Positions 33,082 through 55,414 are shown, counted from the first letter of the stretch. The stretch is 64,000 bases of DNA from Glandiceps talaboti (GCF_964340395.1 NC_135555.1:21936225-22000224); one strand, 5' to 3'. Numbers and translations are program-made. Notes: generated from the sequence alone by a model not told the origin.

Positions 33082-33110
33082 CACACACACACACACACAC
33101 ACAGACAGAC
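33001..33110. repeat. (CAGA)n/(CA)n microsatellite
   Basis: CAGACAGACAGACAG followed by ACACACACACACAC. Confidence 0.95.
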
Positions 33111-33539
33111 ATGTTCAAGAAGTCCAGTTGCACTTATAAAACCATGAATATGAAGAGATGTGTTAATGTTGTAAGTGTTACAGCACATCCTAGCAACCAG
33201 ATACCATGGCAACTGGTGATATACTAAAGATCTATCCCAACAAGTTCAAGATATTGAGAAATAGCATATCACACAGTATTAAAACATAATAAATGAACAC
33301 AGCCATGCACATGTAATGGTAAATATGACCTTTATCGGTCCATTCTTTCACAAAAACTTCAATTTTAAGTGTTTTTAATGACATTTGGGGTTATTTTTAC
33401 ACAAATAACATTTTTCAGGAGTTTTAGTGTCAATGAGATACATAGAGTGATATTTGGATTTGTACCAATAGACTATTAAATTACTGGGCTGTGAACAGAT
33501 TTGACATAGAATAAATAACAGGTCTTTGAAAAGTTATTT

Positions 33540-33862
33540 GAAATTCCACAACAGTCAAGGACTTTCCTGGTGAGGTTCTGAGGACTTTGAAGGTCTTTCC
33601 AGGAGTAGTTTGAAATTTCAAGACTTTCAAAGGCCTTTCCCGGAATGGTCTACAATTCCAGGTCTTTCGAAGAAATTTCTACAAGATGTTTGAAATTCCA
33701 GGACTTTCCAGGATTAGTCTGCAATTCTGGGACATTCAACATTCAAGGAGTGGTTGAAATTCCAGGATTTTCAAAGACATTTCCAGGAGTGGTCTACAAT
33801 TCCAGGACTTTCAAAGGAATTTCCAGAGTGGATTAAAATTCCAGGATTTTCAAGGTATTTTC
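33540..33862. repeat. ~41-bp tandem repeat, about eight diverged copies
   Basis: Unit of the type AAATTCCAGGACTTTC.AAGG.CTTTCCAGGAGTGGTCT. An ORF at 33,645-33,836 follows the repeat and is not a gene. Confidence 0.85.
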
Positions 33863-34780
33863 TTGCTGACATGGAACCCTGACACATATATCCCATAATT
33901 TCATACATAATTAATTTATTGAGCTATATATTACAAAATGTAAACCACCATAGAATGCTGTACTAGACAAAAGGAATAAGCATAACAAAGTTGAGTAAAT
34001 TTGAAAAGTCATTTCACCAAATGGATCATTCCCTAAACAGTTCACCCCTATCTACATGTCTATTGAAACAACCCTCCATAGCCAATGTAACGGATTAGTC
34101 CATTCTACTGCAGGAAATAGGGGTGTTAATACAACTAAAGCTATACTTTCTTAAAAATGCAGATGTAAGTGTTCTTACACTTGGCAGACTGCTTGTTATA
34201 TGTAAGTCATACACAGACTAATGGAAAGAAATTTGGCCACAGCTTTCATTATTTTGTTGACCTCCCCTGTAAAACTTGAGATGAAACAATTTATTTATTG
34301 AGAATCACAGATTTAGCGCATGTAGCTAGCTCATGGCTTCTCTGGGTACCCAAAATGCAATGAAATGCATTCCATTTTCACGTAACCCAAAGCTCCACAG
34401 TAATGTCATTTACAAATTACCCTGACTCAAGGTGACCAATTATGTTGTTTTACATCGTAACAACTAGTTTTCTTGCTCACTTTTCGACAGTTGCTGGTAA
34501 CTTTATCTTAATCATCATAATTTTTTTTCAAATTATTAATATCATCGTCCAAATGGGTTTTCTCTGGAGATTTCCATGTCTTTGAATTTGTAAAATTTGA
34601 AAACGTAATAACTCAACAGCAGAAATACAGGATTCCAGGAATATGACATTATGATCACAACCATATTATTATATAATTATTATTATTATTATACTTTTGT
34701 AAATTTTATACTCTTCTGAATAAATATGATAATTTGAAGGAAGAATAATTTCAAAATTTGAAATTTGATGGAGTATATAC

Positions 34781-34873
34781 TAGACTGTAAGATACATCAT
34801 GTCACTGCCCTCACAGGCCAAGGTGGTTGGTCGATGTGTGAGGGCGCTCTATCACTGCATTACTCACAGACTA
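34781..34873. mobile_element. Mutator-like MITE copy
   Basis: Ends TAGACTGTAAGATACATCA and TACTCACAGACTA with the GTGAGGGCGC interior. The 9-bp flanks are no longer identical. Confidence 0.7.
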
Positions 34874-35876
34874 AAGAAACACTGGTTATGCAGAGGGTGC
34901 ATGTTAAGAGTTGCAACATAGTTTGACCCTGCAAAATAACAAAGCTTTTCCCAAGGTATTCCAGTTTCCTGGTTTAACGATATAAGACACCTGCACCCTG
35001 TTCAGTGGTTACCATATCAACAAATTCCTAAATTCATTTGGACCAATAAATGACATTATCCCTATACGATTATTATTATAACGAGGAGGTGGAATGGTTG
35101 ACTTTGTTGCTGGTGATGGAGTTCATGCACAAAACTGGTTTTCCAACAGTTGTGACTCAGCAAGGAGGTTGAAAACCTTGTTAGATGTAGAAAAAGGGGG
35201 GGGGGGGGTGTTTTACCTAAGCAATAATTGATCTCTTGATAACTGATGAATCTGTTGGCTAGCTTACTTTTCTCTGAATCGGTCTGTTACCATGACAACA
35301 CTAATTTCACCTATATGGCTAAGTCTGAGAGAGACAAAATAAAATTTTAATTTAATATGCACAAACTCATAAAAGTAGCATTTGTACAAGACAGCAAGTA
35401 TGCAAACACCATAGAAGTATCTGTGAACCACTAGCTAGTAGAATACATCCAATTTGACTGACAATGAGACTTCTCGGGGAATGAAATAGTACAATTTTAC
35501 TACATGAAGTTCGAAAATACAAAGTGTTTGCCCTAATACTTGAATTTCTTCATGAAAAAGACCACTCAAGTGCAAAACTAGTCAAAGAACCAAACTGTTT
35601 TTGTACTGGATTACTACTAATGTAATACTCAAAGTGAATGTACTACAGTGAATGTATATATTCAATATGGCAATTTACAATTGACTTTTTGGCAAGTCTT
35701 AGCAAATATCACATTAGAACATGGCTGTCTACACCTGCATGAAAACATAAAGTCCCGGTTGGGAAGAGGGGGAGGACCTAGTGTCAAATTCTGAATATTC
35801 TATATATCTTAACTGTTTGATAGAGAAACAGAGTGAAGTGGGGGAAGGGGTCTTTTGACATCTTCTGAAGTTCATG

Positions 35877-35988
35877 TAGTTTGTAAGGTACGCCGTGACA
35901 GGGCGCCCTCACACATCGACCAACCCCTTCCACCTACTGTTAGAGGAGGCCAGTGAGGGTGAAACATCACGACGTATCTTACAGTCTA
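35877..35988. mobile_element. Mutator-like MITE, 112 bp, 9-bp target duplication
   Basis: Ends TAGTTTGTAAGGTACGCC and ACGTATCTTACAGTCTA, flanked by the direct repeat AAGTTCATG on both sides. It is inverted relative to the copy at 28.3 kb. Confidence 0.85.
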
Positions 35989-37563
35989 AAGTTCATGTCA
36001 TATTTAAATTTCCTATACATGCTTGTTTACTAGAGAATTAGTGACAAAACTCTCTCTAAACTCTGACTAACAAACTTTCTGGTCTAAAAAAAACAAAACA
36101 TTTGTATGTAAATGGTATAAACATAAACATAGAATTATTCATCTATGGGTATTAACAATCACTGAAACACTGAAAAGATTTTCCTGCATGAAAATAAGAA
36201 CATTGCACGAAAGTTTTCTGAATGACGTTTTTTTTTTTCATCAGTGTACACAAAATTTCACTTACACAAAATGCCCTACATATACAAGTCTGATAAGTTC
36301 TAGCCATCTGCAATGCCAGTAATATCAACATTAAATTCTGTTTCTTTGCTTGACCACATAATTCTAAATTTGTAAAAATAACCAGCTAAGCTGTGGCATT
36401 TGGTTAGGCATAGTCATAACCAGTTATCTTGGAATAAGTCTCTGTGTTGACTATGGTTTGGTTATTGAAAAACAAAAGATTGTATAGTTTGGCCACTAGA
36501 GGATGCTATTTGGAAGCATATTGTCACCCGGGAAGGGGTTGCACAAACTGATTCAGGGGTAACAAATCCATTTGTAATCTGGTGTTCCCCAGACAGGTAA
36601 CTACAAAAATTCAGTGATCCTACAGCCAATCTAGTGGTTCTGATTGTTGTCAAGGTTGTCATTATTAAAAAGAAGTGGTCTGTAGTCCAGGACCATCAAC
36701 CACTGGATTAGCTCACCCCTTTTCTGATTAGTATTATAGCATACTTTTCGGAAGCAATCCCTTCCCACGTTTCATAACATAAGTTGATGGCACTCAAACA
36801 TTATTATCTCCTGTTGCTGATTAACAATTAAGTTATTTTACATACCTTCGATGACAAAAATATTACCCCACATTATCCCTCTTAAAACCCTTGTCTCAAA
36901 GCTGTATGCTATGTAGTCTAGATTCTATCCATGACTTTGAATCTTAAGATCTCTTCACACCATCTAGCTCAATGAGAAACTATGAATCAAAAGTTGTTCA
37001 TGTAAATGAGTAAACCTCAAACTGTTACAATGATGTAAACAATGTATAAGTAGCATTCTGACCTGACAGATGTACCCTATTTGGACATTACATATCTGCC
37101 CCCAATAAACGCTAACTTATCATTGGACAGAATTCTGTGATTCATTAACAAAGACTTGATGTTAATGAATATGTGGATGGCTTCAGTTGAATACGAAATT
37201 TCACCTCAGCTCCTCATTGAGCTAGACATGAAAAGAGATTTGAAGCCACAGATAGCCTCTAGACTAAATACTACATGGGCACCAGAGTATAGCGCATTTC
37301 AACTAAATAACCCCCCGGGAAGGGGGGGGGGGGGCAAACACTGTGTTAAAAAAACCCATGATTTTATGACCTCTGATACAAGTGAATACTGAAGAGTAAT
37401 CATGTACATATTGTATTAAAACTATGGTTCAATATTGTACAACAAATATTATCTTGATGGTAAATGCATTCAAAAGAACAAAAAAAACAATATCCCTTGT
37501 TATGATATACTGTGTCCATGTAAATTACAGTTTGTACATGTACATACAAAAACATGTTGTCTG
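35989..37563. other. Region downstream of RSPRY1, no gene seen
   Basis: Presumably includes the RSPRY1 3' UTR next to 37,563. A G-rich run (GGAAGGGGGGGGGGGG) lies near 37,319. No other exon recognised. Confidence 0.4.
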
Positions 37564-46413
<8,850 letters not shown>

Positions 46414-47508
46414 CTGAAATTACAAGAATAACATACAGTTTAACAAAAAGAATCAAAGTAAGCACCCATCAATACTTACATATATCTATTGTCTCTGCAT
46501 TTTAGTTACATAGTAAAACAAATTTTGAAATACATTTGTAGATTTCTATCTATGAATTCTAAACAAGAATTAATGTAGCAGCTATTTCTGTTGGCTTTCA
46601 GTTTCAGGAAATAATTGCTACATAACAGCCCTCAGGGTAATAAAATGAAATGGCAACACTTTATTGCCTCAGTTGCTGTTCTAGTAGCAGTAGATGGTTA
46701 TAACAGCAATTTTACTGTCTGTACACAGTGGGAGTATAATTGAGAACAAAGTCTTGTTTATGTTTGGACAGGAAGCTATTTACAAACAGGCTGTACTGAG
46801 AACAAATGTTAGTTGTATCTACCCAAACAAGTGAAGTGGACATCTTAAAATAGTACATGAAAATGATGAATAAAGCAGATGTACTGTTTTTGTATTTTGA
46901 ACTAACCCTTGCTTTGTATGTGGCTAAAATAGATATTTATTTCTCTATCTCATAGACAAGGAGTATGTATTCTGGTGAAAGCTTTTTCTTTCTTTTTTCT
47001 CTCTACTTAAAACTTTCAAGTATGATGTAATTTTTTGTCTTGACACGGATGTATTAGTAATCATCCATAGTCTTGGGTTGACTTGTTCTCAGTGCAGTCT
47101 GCATAGAAAATAGCTTCCTGTCTCTACAAACACAGAGAGTTACTAAACTCATATAAGATTACAAAAACGTATTACCTATCCACTATGTTGTAAACATGGA
47201 AATTTTCACCAAAGACAAAATATGAAGGTGAAATTTCTTGACCATTGTACTGGGCTTAGTAACGTGCAAAAATTAGACTATAGGAACTGGTGAACACCTT
47301 TCAATCGCAAAAATTTCTTAAAAATATCTAACTTTAAGTTTATACTTTATAGTCAGTGTTTTTTGCTAAGGTTAGGGAACCCCAATAACAGAAATGTGGA
47401 AATTGTAAAAGTTGTAAAGTTTTCCATACAATCTACCTTAATTTTGTTTGCGATCTCTGGTAAAATGAGGGGAACCTCCGATAGATTTTACCTGCTTACC
47501 ACCCTTAA
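46414..47508. other. Upstream intron of RSPRY1, no exon seen
   Basis: The acceptor at 46,414 implies an intron, but no exon for the preceding helical part was identified. 47,365-47,510 is an interspersed repeat related to 24,955-25,130. Confidence 0.4.
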
Positions 47509-47810
47509 AAGTCACCATATGGATGAAGATTGGGGGTATTTATTTCGGATTTTTATGGCTTCCTACTTGGAAAATCACTGTGAAACAACATTAACAAAGT
47601 CCTTGTTTGCAACTCATTAATTAATGTGTACGTACAATAATGAATATTTTTACACATTTAAAAAATAAACCTTTTTGCTCTGTATTAAGTTACAAATACA
47701 GACTTTGTCAGTGTTGATTCACATTGATTTTCAAGTAGGAAGCCATGATAAAATTGTTTTATAAATTAAAAATCCAAAATAAATACCCAATCCTCATCCA
47801 TATGACCACT
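47509..47810. mobile_element. TTAA-flanked foldback MITE, copy 1
   Basis: Ends AAGTCACCATATGGATGAAG and CATCCATATGACCACT, with TTAA on the left. The interior is related to the copies at 49.9 and 51.7 kb (TTTGTAACTCA..., GTACGTACAATA). Confidence 0.75.
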
Positions 47811-48738
47811 TTAGCAAAAATATTGATCGTAAATATTGATTAGATATCACCTTTAGTGATTCCATCATGGCATCTGTAAATAATGTAACATTCTCTTTTT
47901 TAGTGAGAGGGAAAAATTACTCTGGTTTCATAGCGAGACTTGTGTCACATTTTGGAATGTTATTTTTTTTATAAACTTACTATTATTGTAAATTATCAGT
48001 GATTTTGTCAACTTTATACTCTTCAAAGCATTTTTTTTATCATTTACTAACATTTCACGTCGCACTGTACACTATCTTACCCACAACTCTCTCTGATTGG
48101 TATGCTTGGAAGTTCCTTATTTTATTATACATCATCAATAACCCATATTTGTCAACATTTTAAGCATCGTAATTACATTTAATCAATATGCAACAAAAGT
48201 GCGTCTAGGAATCAAAAATAAAGTTCTAAATTATGCATAAAATGTGCTAACAACTAAATGAAACATGTACTGTGAATAAAACACTTTTCAATGTCAAAGT
48301 ATCACTAACTTGGGTAGACAGTGTGTATGATGAGTTTTAATATGTAAAGTTCTTTTGTCATACCTATTCAAATAAATCTATATCTTTGGCAAAGTCATAA
48401 CAGGTGCATATATTTTCCTTAGTTTCATAGAAAATATTTTGCATATCTTTCAAGAAAATCTGTTGACAAATTTCTAAAATTGCTACTTCTACAATAAATC
48501 ATTGATACCAGAACCAATGAAAATATGTATTCAGAAACTCATCAGTGTCAATCTACGTTTTGATAATGGCAAAAATGTTTTTACAAAATCCTGTACACAG
48601 GTGAGATTTGTATAAATCAGAGAGAGTTGTGAGTAAAATATTGTACAGTGCGTCGTTTGTGTTTGTACAACATCATTGCTAGATTGAAATATTTGTCACT
48701 GCAACCACTGTGACCTGGTTTGAATATGAATGCAGATG

Positions 48739-49101
48739 TACAACTACTGACATCAGACCACAGACAAACAGAACCTGTTACAAACAGGGAAAGTAAACAA
48801 ATGATAACACTTGGCACAGCATGCTTGAAGTACAGAGACTTGTATTACATTCCATCATTTGATAAGAACAGTTTTATGGCCACTTTACCTATTAGCTGAG
48901 TTCACAAACAAATGTACAGTTCTCATGGCATTTCATGTACACATAAAGAGGCCATTAAACTGTTCTTTTCAAACCATGGTGTGTAATACAAGTCTCTGTT
49001 ATTCCAACATTCTCAACCAAGGTTATTAATCCAATTCATTTGTTTACTTTTCTTGTTTATAAGAGGTTCAGTTCGTCCGCGGTCTCATGTCAGTAGTTGT
49101 A
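48739..49101. mobile_element. Foldback MITE with ACTACTGACATCAGACC ends
   Basis: Left TACAACTACTGACATCAGACC-type end (each word under 20) and right GGTCTCATGTCAGTAGTTG. The interior GTTACAAACAGGGAAAGTA is inverted on the right arm. A half copy is at 2,062-2,300. Confidence 0.8.
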
Positions 49102-49876
49102 TATGTGAAAAAGATGTAAATACAGTGGTATAATACACATCGTCAAGTTATCACCATAACAATAGCTAATACCACTGGTATTAGTAGGAAATGCAACTCA
49201 ATGCTACTGTACCTTGATACTTAGGAACGATCGCACAATGTCACACAAGCTCAATAAACAAACTTTTTTCGTTTAGAGGATTCTGGCACCAATACGATTG
49301 TTGAACTTCATTTTTGCACTTTGAACCAAATTTTGAAAACAGGTTCTGTATTTACTACCGACATGTTGATATTTACAATTGACTTCTAATGTGAGATACA
49401 TTGTTGGGTTTGAACATTTCCAGTAGTATTTTAAAGTGTTTGCCATCATGTTTTACATTGCATCGATCGTAGTAGTGTGACCGCTACAGTTGTCATTGTG
49501 GTTTACATCATATATAAACATGACAGTGTCGCACTTGTGAATGTTCTGTTAGGGGAGGGAAGAAAGGGGTTTTGTCCTAAACGAATAAAGTTCATTTATT
49601 GAGCTTGTGCAACATTGTGCAATCATCCCTTAGGCACATAATCTTTAGTGAACAAAAATGAATTTTTCAATTTTCATCGTAGCACACTTTGAAACACACG
49701 TCTTTCTACTTTCTCTACAAATATTGTCCTCTCAACAATGTTGTAGTCAGTGTTTCCAGATTCGATCACACACACTTTTAATGGTGCATTTTTGTAAATA
49801 AGTAAAGGTAAAATAAAGACAGATTTATGTTATCAGGTGTGAATCAATACATTAACTTACATATTGTGACTTTTAA

Positions 49877-50220
49877 AGTGGCCATATGGATGAGGATTGG
49901 ATATTTATTTTGGATTTTTAATTTTTGAAACAACGTTATCATGGCTTTCTACTTGAAAAAAATCAATGTGAAACAACATATGCCAAAGCCTTGTTTGTAA
50001 CTCAATAATTAAAAAGACTGATAAGTGTGTAAAAGTATTTGTTATTGTACGTACAAACTTTTTTTACACATTTTTTATAGCTATTTACATTATATTGAGT
50101 TACAAACAAGGACTTGGTCTATGTTGTTTCACATTGATTTTTCAAGTAGGATGCCATGATAAAATTGTCTTATAATTTGATAATCAAAACTGAATATCCA
50201 ATGGTCATCCATATGCCACT
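49877..50220. mobile_element. TTAA-flanked foldback MITE, copy 2
   Basis: Starts AGTGGCCATATGGATGAGG after TTAA and ends GTCATCCATATGCCACT. The same interior is inverted around about 50,040. Confidence 0.78.
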
Positions 50221-50664
50221 ATAAGTATACACAATGTACTGTAATCAAATGTTTTCATCTGCTATATAAAAATGTAGCCAAACTGTAAAAGTATTGTCTT
50301 CAGCTAAAATTTTTGAGTATTAAAATATATGAAATATAAGCCGAAGTTCCTGCACAAACTCCTAGTGTATTGACAATCGTAGCCAAATGGCGTCTATGAC
50401 CTTTCAACTTTGCATTATGTCAAAGGTCATGTACAAAAACTATCAAGCGTTAACCATCAGTAATTTGAATTTGTACAGATTTACTAAAAAAAGTAAACAC
50501 AACAGACAATATTACAAGATATATGACGATGTGTTAAATTTGGATTTTGTCTTCCATTTCACTGACTAATGAGGTTTCTATATGAAAAATAAAATAACAT
50601 TATTGTTACCGGTACCTTGGCAGTCATTTCTTTCATTCTCACAAATCAGAGCTGTTATTTCTTC

Positions 50665-51146
50665 CAAGTCTGTAAGGTATGCCATGAGAGGGCGCCCTCT
50701 AGACTCTCTCACAGTCCTCGGAACTTCACTTTACTAAAATTAACGCTAAATGAATTATTTTGTATGTACCGATACCATCTACATAACGTACTCCATCGTA
50801 CTCGAACAACCTTGTACTGTGCGCCCTCATCGACCACATAGAGATATATGTTCGTTGACGTGTGACTGCGACGCTCTGTGTTATTGCGAAGTCCGGGGCT
50901 TCGCGATAACACGGAGCGTCACAGTCACACGTCAACGAATGGTTATCTCTATCATGGTCGATGAGGGCGCATAGTACAAGGATATTCGAGTACGGTTAAT
51001 TAGCTGGCATCGGTACATACAAAATAATTCGTTTAGCTTTAATTTTAGTAAAGCGAAGCTCCGAGGGCTGTAAGAGAGTCTAGGGCGCCCTCATACATTG
51101 GTCAACCCCTTGAGAGGGCGTAACAATATGATCTATCTTACAGTCT
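50665..51146. mobile_element. Long palindromic member of the Mutator-like MITE family
   Basis: The ends CAAGTCTGTAAGGTATGCC and ATCTTACAGTCT are flanked by the 9-bp direct repeat TATTTCTTC. The two ~220-bp arms pair almost throughout around a centre near 50,896 (GAAGTCCGGGGCTTCGCG). The subterminal AGGGCGCCCTC is shared with the ~110-bp copies. Confidence 0.85.
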
Positions 51147-51376
51147 TATTTCTTCTGTGACATTGCAAAATCATTGCCTCTTGGCGATGCGTCTTGGACG
51201 GTGTCGTAAAACAGGCTGTGGTATATGCTAATGATTTATTTGAATAGGACACATAGTTACAACCTTTCTCATTGAACTGTCAACTATTTACTGATTACCT
51301 CTGTGTATAAGTGTATCATATCCATGTGACATAGTATAGTTCAAATTTGAAAGTATGACTTACCGTTATATTACCT

Positions 51377-51505
51377 GTGAGCAGTGTGCCCTCTAAGCCA
51401 ATTTGATGCACCACTGACGCACACAATTTCTAATGACGCACCAAAATTTAGTGTTCCCCTATCTCTTACTATGTAGTGACTCACAAGAAATGGTATTTTG
51501 ACTCG
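51377..51505. repeat. Second copy of the AGTGTGCCCTCTAA element, reverse orientation
   Basis: CAGTGTGCCCTCTAAGCC, GATGCACCACTGACGCAC and GTGACTCACAAGAAATGG match 4,750-4,940 in reverse complement. Confidence 0.65.
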
Positions 51506-51661
51506 CAACAACAAAATTCACCATGTCTCAGAATGCATTGTCATTTCAACTTGTGGTTATACTATCAGCATTTGGCTATACTTACAAAATAATCATATAC
51601 TGTATAGAACATAGTGCACTAGTAACATTCCCTGTATTCTTCTCAAGCATATCACTGTTAA

Positions 51662-52012
51662 AGTGGCCATATGGACGAGGATTTGGTATTTATTTTGGAT
51701 TTTTAATTAATAAAACAATTTTATCATGGTGTCCTACTCGAAAAATCAATGTGACACAACATTGACAAAGTCTTGTGTTTGTAACTCAAAACATTGCAAA
51801 AAGCTAAAAAAAAAGAAATTGTAAATAGTTTGTTTTTGTACGTACAATATAAAAACAATTTAGAAATTTTGTTATGATTTTGCAATTTATTGAGTTATAA
51901 ACAAGGATTTGGCATATGTTTTTTTCACATAAATGTTTCAAGTAGAAGCCGTGATAAAATTATTTTATCAAGTTATCAAAACAAATACCAAATCCTCATC
52001 CATATGGCCACT
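51662..52012. mobile_element. TTAA-flanked foldback MITE, copy 3
   Basis: AGTGGCCATATGGACGAGG ... CTCATCCATATGGCCACT is flanked by TTAA on both sides (51,658-51,661 and 52,013-52,016). TTAA duplication is typical of piggyBac and Kolobok elements. A half copy ends at 18,134. Confidence 0.82.
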
Positions 52013-52244
52013 TTAACGTGTACACAATGCAAACTGTAAATCAATTTAAGCTTGACATGATAACAACTCAATTAGATCAATACACTGCAGGTAAACATTT
52101 GCTGATAAAAAAAATACCACCAATGGCGTTGTAGCACAACTGTAGTTTTTAAAAATGTTTATCCATATGCTAGTCTATGCTAACAATAGGTGTTTATTTG
52201 CTGAATAACTATCCAGTTGCCTATCCAACCATGTTGCTATCTTT

Positions 52245-52870
52245 ACGATAAATGCTATCATTTGGCTGTTGCTATGGGCGTGGTCATGTTGTTAGATATA
52301 TTTGCATACATTGTGTATGTTTTTGTTCACTTGTGTATGAATTCCTGATATTGTCTTTGCAATATACGTGATCATTTGGCTGTTGCTATGGGCGTGGTCT
52401 TGTTGCTAGGAAAATTTACATACATTTTTTGAATGTTTATTCAATTGACTATTAAACCCTGTTGTTATCTTTGTGAAATACACCACCGTTTGGCTGTTGC
52501 TATGGGCGTGGTCATGGTTACTAGGGTATTTGCACACATTTTTTGAATGTTTATTCATCTGTCTTTCTATTCCTGTTGTTATCTTTGCAATATACGTGAT
52601 TATTTGGCTGTTGTTATGGGCGTGGTCTTGTTGCTATGCAAATTTACATACATTTTTTGGATGTTTATTCAATTATCTATTAAACCCTGTTGTTATCTTT
52701 GTGAAATACACCACCGTTTGGCTGTTGCTATGGGCGTGGTCATGGTTGCTAGGGTATTTGCGTACATTTTTTGAATGTTTACTCACTTGCTTACCAGATG
52801 ATGTTATTTGACCAAAATATACTGCCATTTGGTTGTTGCTAAAGGGCGTGGTCATGGTCGCTAGGGCCAA
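52245..52870. repeat. ~114-bp tandem repeat, six copies
   Basis: GGCTGTTGCTATGGGCGTGG-type core near 52,263, 52,378, 52,491, 52,606, 52,719 and 52,832, followed by TTTTTTGAATGTTTATTCA. The 112-codon ORF over it (WLLLWAWS repeats) is an artefact. Confidence 0.9.
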
Positions 52871-52914
52871 TTTTGTCAAAATGTTTTTAAGAAAATCTGC
52901 AGAATAACAGTTTC

Positions 52915-53430
52915 AGAAACATCTCGCCAAGTTTCAGACTAATTGACCAAGTACTTTTTGAGATATAAGTTTTTGACCAAAAATGAACATTTTTACACCT
53001 AATTTGCATATCACTCATGGAATCATGGTATGCTTAATATTTCTTCGTCCATACATCCCTAGATACATTCCCATTAAATTTCAGCCCAATCTGCTCAGTA
53101 GTTTTAGAATTATAGATTTTTAACCAAAAAGACACATTTTTAGCCCTAATTTGCATATCACTGATGGAATCATCCCGTCATGAACAAATCTTACTTTACA
53201 CCCCCTTAAGAATGTTCCCACCAAATTTCGCACCAATCTGCCCAGTAGTTTCTGAGTTTAAGTTTTTTGACCAAAAATCACATTTTTTGACCCAAATCAC
53301 ACACCTGTGATGCGATCATTTTGATTTGAACAATTTCCCAACTAGACACCCAAAGTAATGGACCCACCAAATATCGTGGCAATCGGTTCAACGGTTTTTG
53401 ACTTTAAGTTGTTTACACACACACACACAT

Positions 53431-53465
<35 letters not shown>

Positions 53466-53470
53466 GACAG
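52915..53470. repeat. ~148-bp tandem repeat ending in (CA)n(GACA)n
   Basis: AATCTGCCCAGTAGTTT..GA..TTAAGTTTTT and TAATTTGCATATCACTGATGG recur about three times. The stretch ends in ACACACACAC and CAGACAGACAGACG. Confidence 0.75.
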
Positions 53471-54241
53471 ACGCCGGGCGATCCCTATAGCACTACTGAA
53501 CAAGTTCAGTTGTGCTAAAAAACCCTCATGGTTTTTCAACAAGATGCAGTTGATACATGTTAGGGAAACGTTATTAACATTATCTGAGATATATTGATGC
53601 TGACTCAGCCGTGTTATTAACAGTTCAGTGAAAGAGATTGTAAGGAAACGAATGTTTCATCTCATCATTATATCAACTAGAGCTTGGAATTTTTATATCT
53701 GTATCTTTCCTTCGAATGACATTTACATGTCGCACTTTTTCCATCTTAGGGCCCAGGAGGGGCCATTAGTATGTGAAATTCATGACCAACCTGGGTATAT
53801 ATATACCTATTGTAAATCTCACTGCATGCACTAGACTTGCTCAAGTCGCCAGGCTTTTTTCTCTCTTAATTTGAATAAATATTTTTTTAAACACACATGT
53901 GTTTCTGTGTTAGATGGTGACCTGAATGGTGATTGCAAACAGTTGGGTGAATACCTTAACACATGGGAGACTACTAGTAACTGAAAAAAAGTTGGACATT
54001 TTTCAAAACTGAATAACATACTCAAAACATTTGAAGAATATGAGACAAAAAAATCTCCCCAGGGACTGGTGCATGTCTGTGTATGCACATAAACCCATAG
54101 AAATGACATTAATCTGAAGTGCAATATTACACTTTCACCTCCCACACTCGGTTATCTTATTATTATTCAGATGGGGATTCACACACATACAGTGAGGTCT
54201 GCAACAGATGTATTATTAGTATTTTGTACATACATTTATTC

Positions 54242-54495
54242 GGCCTAACAAAAATATTGTGTGGTGTCTGTGTTATTGGTTTCTTCCCATCAGATGTACA
54301 GCCATTGCAAATTGGAAGAACAGTTTTATATTGTCTTTTTAAGTTGATGTCAGGTTCTGCATCCACTTTTTCTTGCAAGACTTCACAATTTTCACGATTT
54401 TATTTTTTCTTCTTGAATATGTTAAATTTTCAGGTTGGTATTGAAAAACTAGTTGAGGTCGGGTAACCAGAACCAAACAATTTTTTTTGTTAGGT
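54242..54495. mobile_element. Same MITE family, copy 3 (shortened)
   Basis: GGCCTAACAAAAATATTGTG ... CATCAGATGTACAGCCATTG ... AACCAGAACCAAACAATTT. It lacks the CATATGG segment near its left end. Confidence 0.72.
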
Positions 54496-54812
54496 CATAC
54501 CTAACACTCAATTATGATAATATATTCAAATCTGCATAGGTAGATACTTTTTATATGCTGTCAACATTTCAGTACTTGTACACCAATTTTGGTTAATAAA
54601 ATGTGTACTGTGTAACAATATATTACATGTAGAAGTTGTTTTCATTTTCCCTGTATGGTATTCCTGTGTAGTCTGGTAGTGATTAGTCTAGAAATGGTTA
54701 TAGTTGGGTATGCATATAAACAAAATGTGACGTCATGAAAATTTGTTGTTGGTCTTAAGTTTCCATCATTAATTGGAATAATCCACTGTAGTTTTATTAT
54801 TAAAATACAGCG

Positions 54813-55025
54813 ATGAAAGAGGAAATAGAAGCGATGGTAACAATATCCCTGGTAACAGCTATTGCATTCGCCGTTGGGGGCGCACCACCAAACGAGAGCG
54901 ACATGATCTTCAACATAGTGTTATCATATCTGGTCCTGCTTGCAGACGGTGCAGGCGTTTCGCTACTTGCAGACGGTGCAGGCGTTTCGCTCAGCACCAA
55001 GCAGGACTATACAACCATAGCATAA
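54813..55025 (+). CDS. Possible 70-codon ORF in tandem unit, copy A
   Basis: Reads MKEEIEAMVTISLVTAIAFA, then VGGAPPNESDMIFNIVLSYL and a duplicated LLADGAGVS. It keeps its length in copy B, but most base differences between the copies change the amino acid, which argues against a conserved protein. No family recognised. Confidence 0.2.
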   Translation: MKEEIEAMVTISLVTAIAFAVGGAPPNESDMIFNIVLSYLVLLADGAGVSLLADGAGVSLSTKQDYTTIA

Positions 55026-55106
55026 CCATACCGTGCACGAGTTGTGTGACATTAATCCGAAGTGCAAAATTACACTATTGTTAGTATTTTGTACATACAT
55101 TTATTC

Positions 55107-55414
55107 GGCCTAACAAAAAAATTGTGTGGTTCCGCTTATGCTCAATTTTAGAATAGGTGTTTTTTCCGTTGTTTTCCATATGGTCTCTGTGTTTTTGGTT
55201 TCTTCCCATCAGATGTACAGCCATTACAGATTGGAACAACAGTTTTATATATTTTTTTTTAAGTTGATGTCAGTTTCTGCATCCACTATTTCTTGCAAGA
55301 CTTCACAATTTTTGCGATTTTATTTTTTTTCTCGAATACGTTAAATTTGCAGGTCGGTATTGAAAAATTAGTTGAGGTTGGGTAACCAGAACCAAACAAT
55401 TTATTTTGTTAGAC
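55107..55414. mobile_element. Same MITE family, copy 4
   Basis: GGCCTAACAAAAAAATTGTG, TTCCATATGGTCTCTGTG and AACCAGAACCAAACAATTT. It is part of the 0.9-kb tandem unit. Confidence 0.75.

Noticed and set aside
52473-52811. 112-codon ORF with hydrophobic WLLLWAWS repeats
   Set aside because: Follows the 114-bp tandem repeat exactly; not a membrane protein gene.
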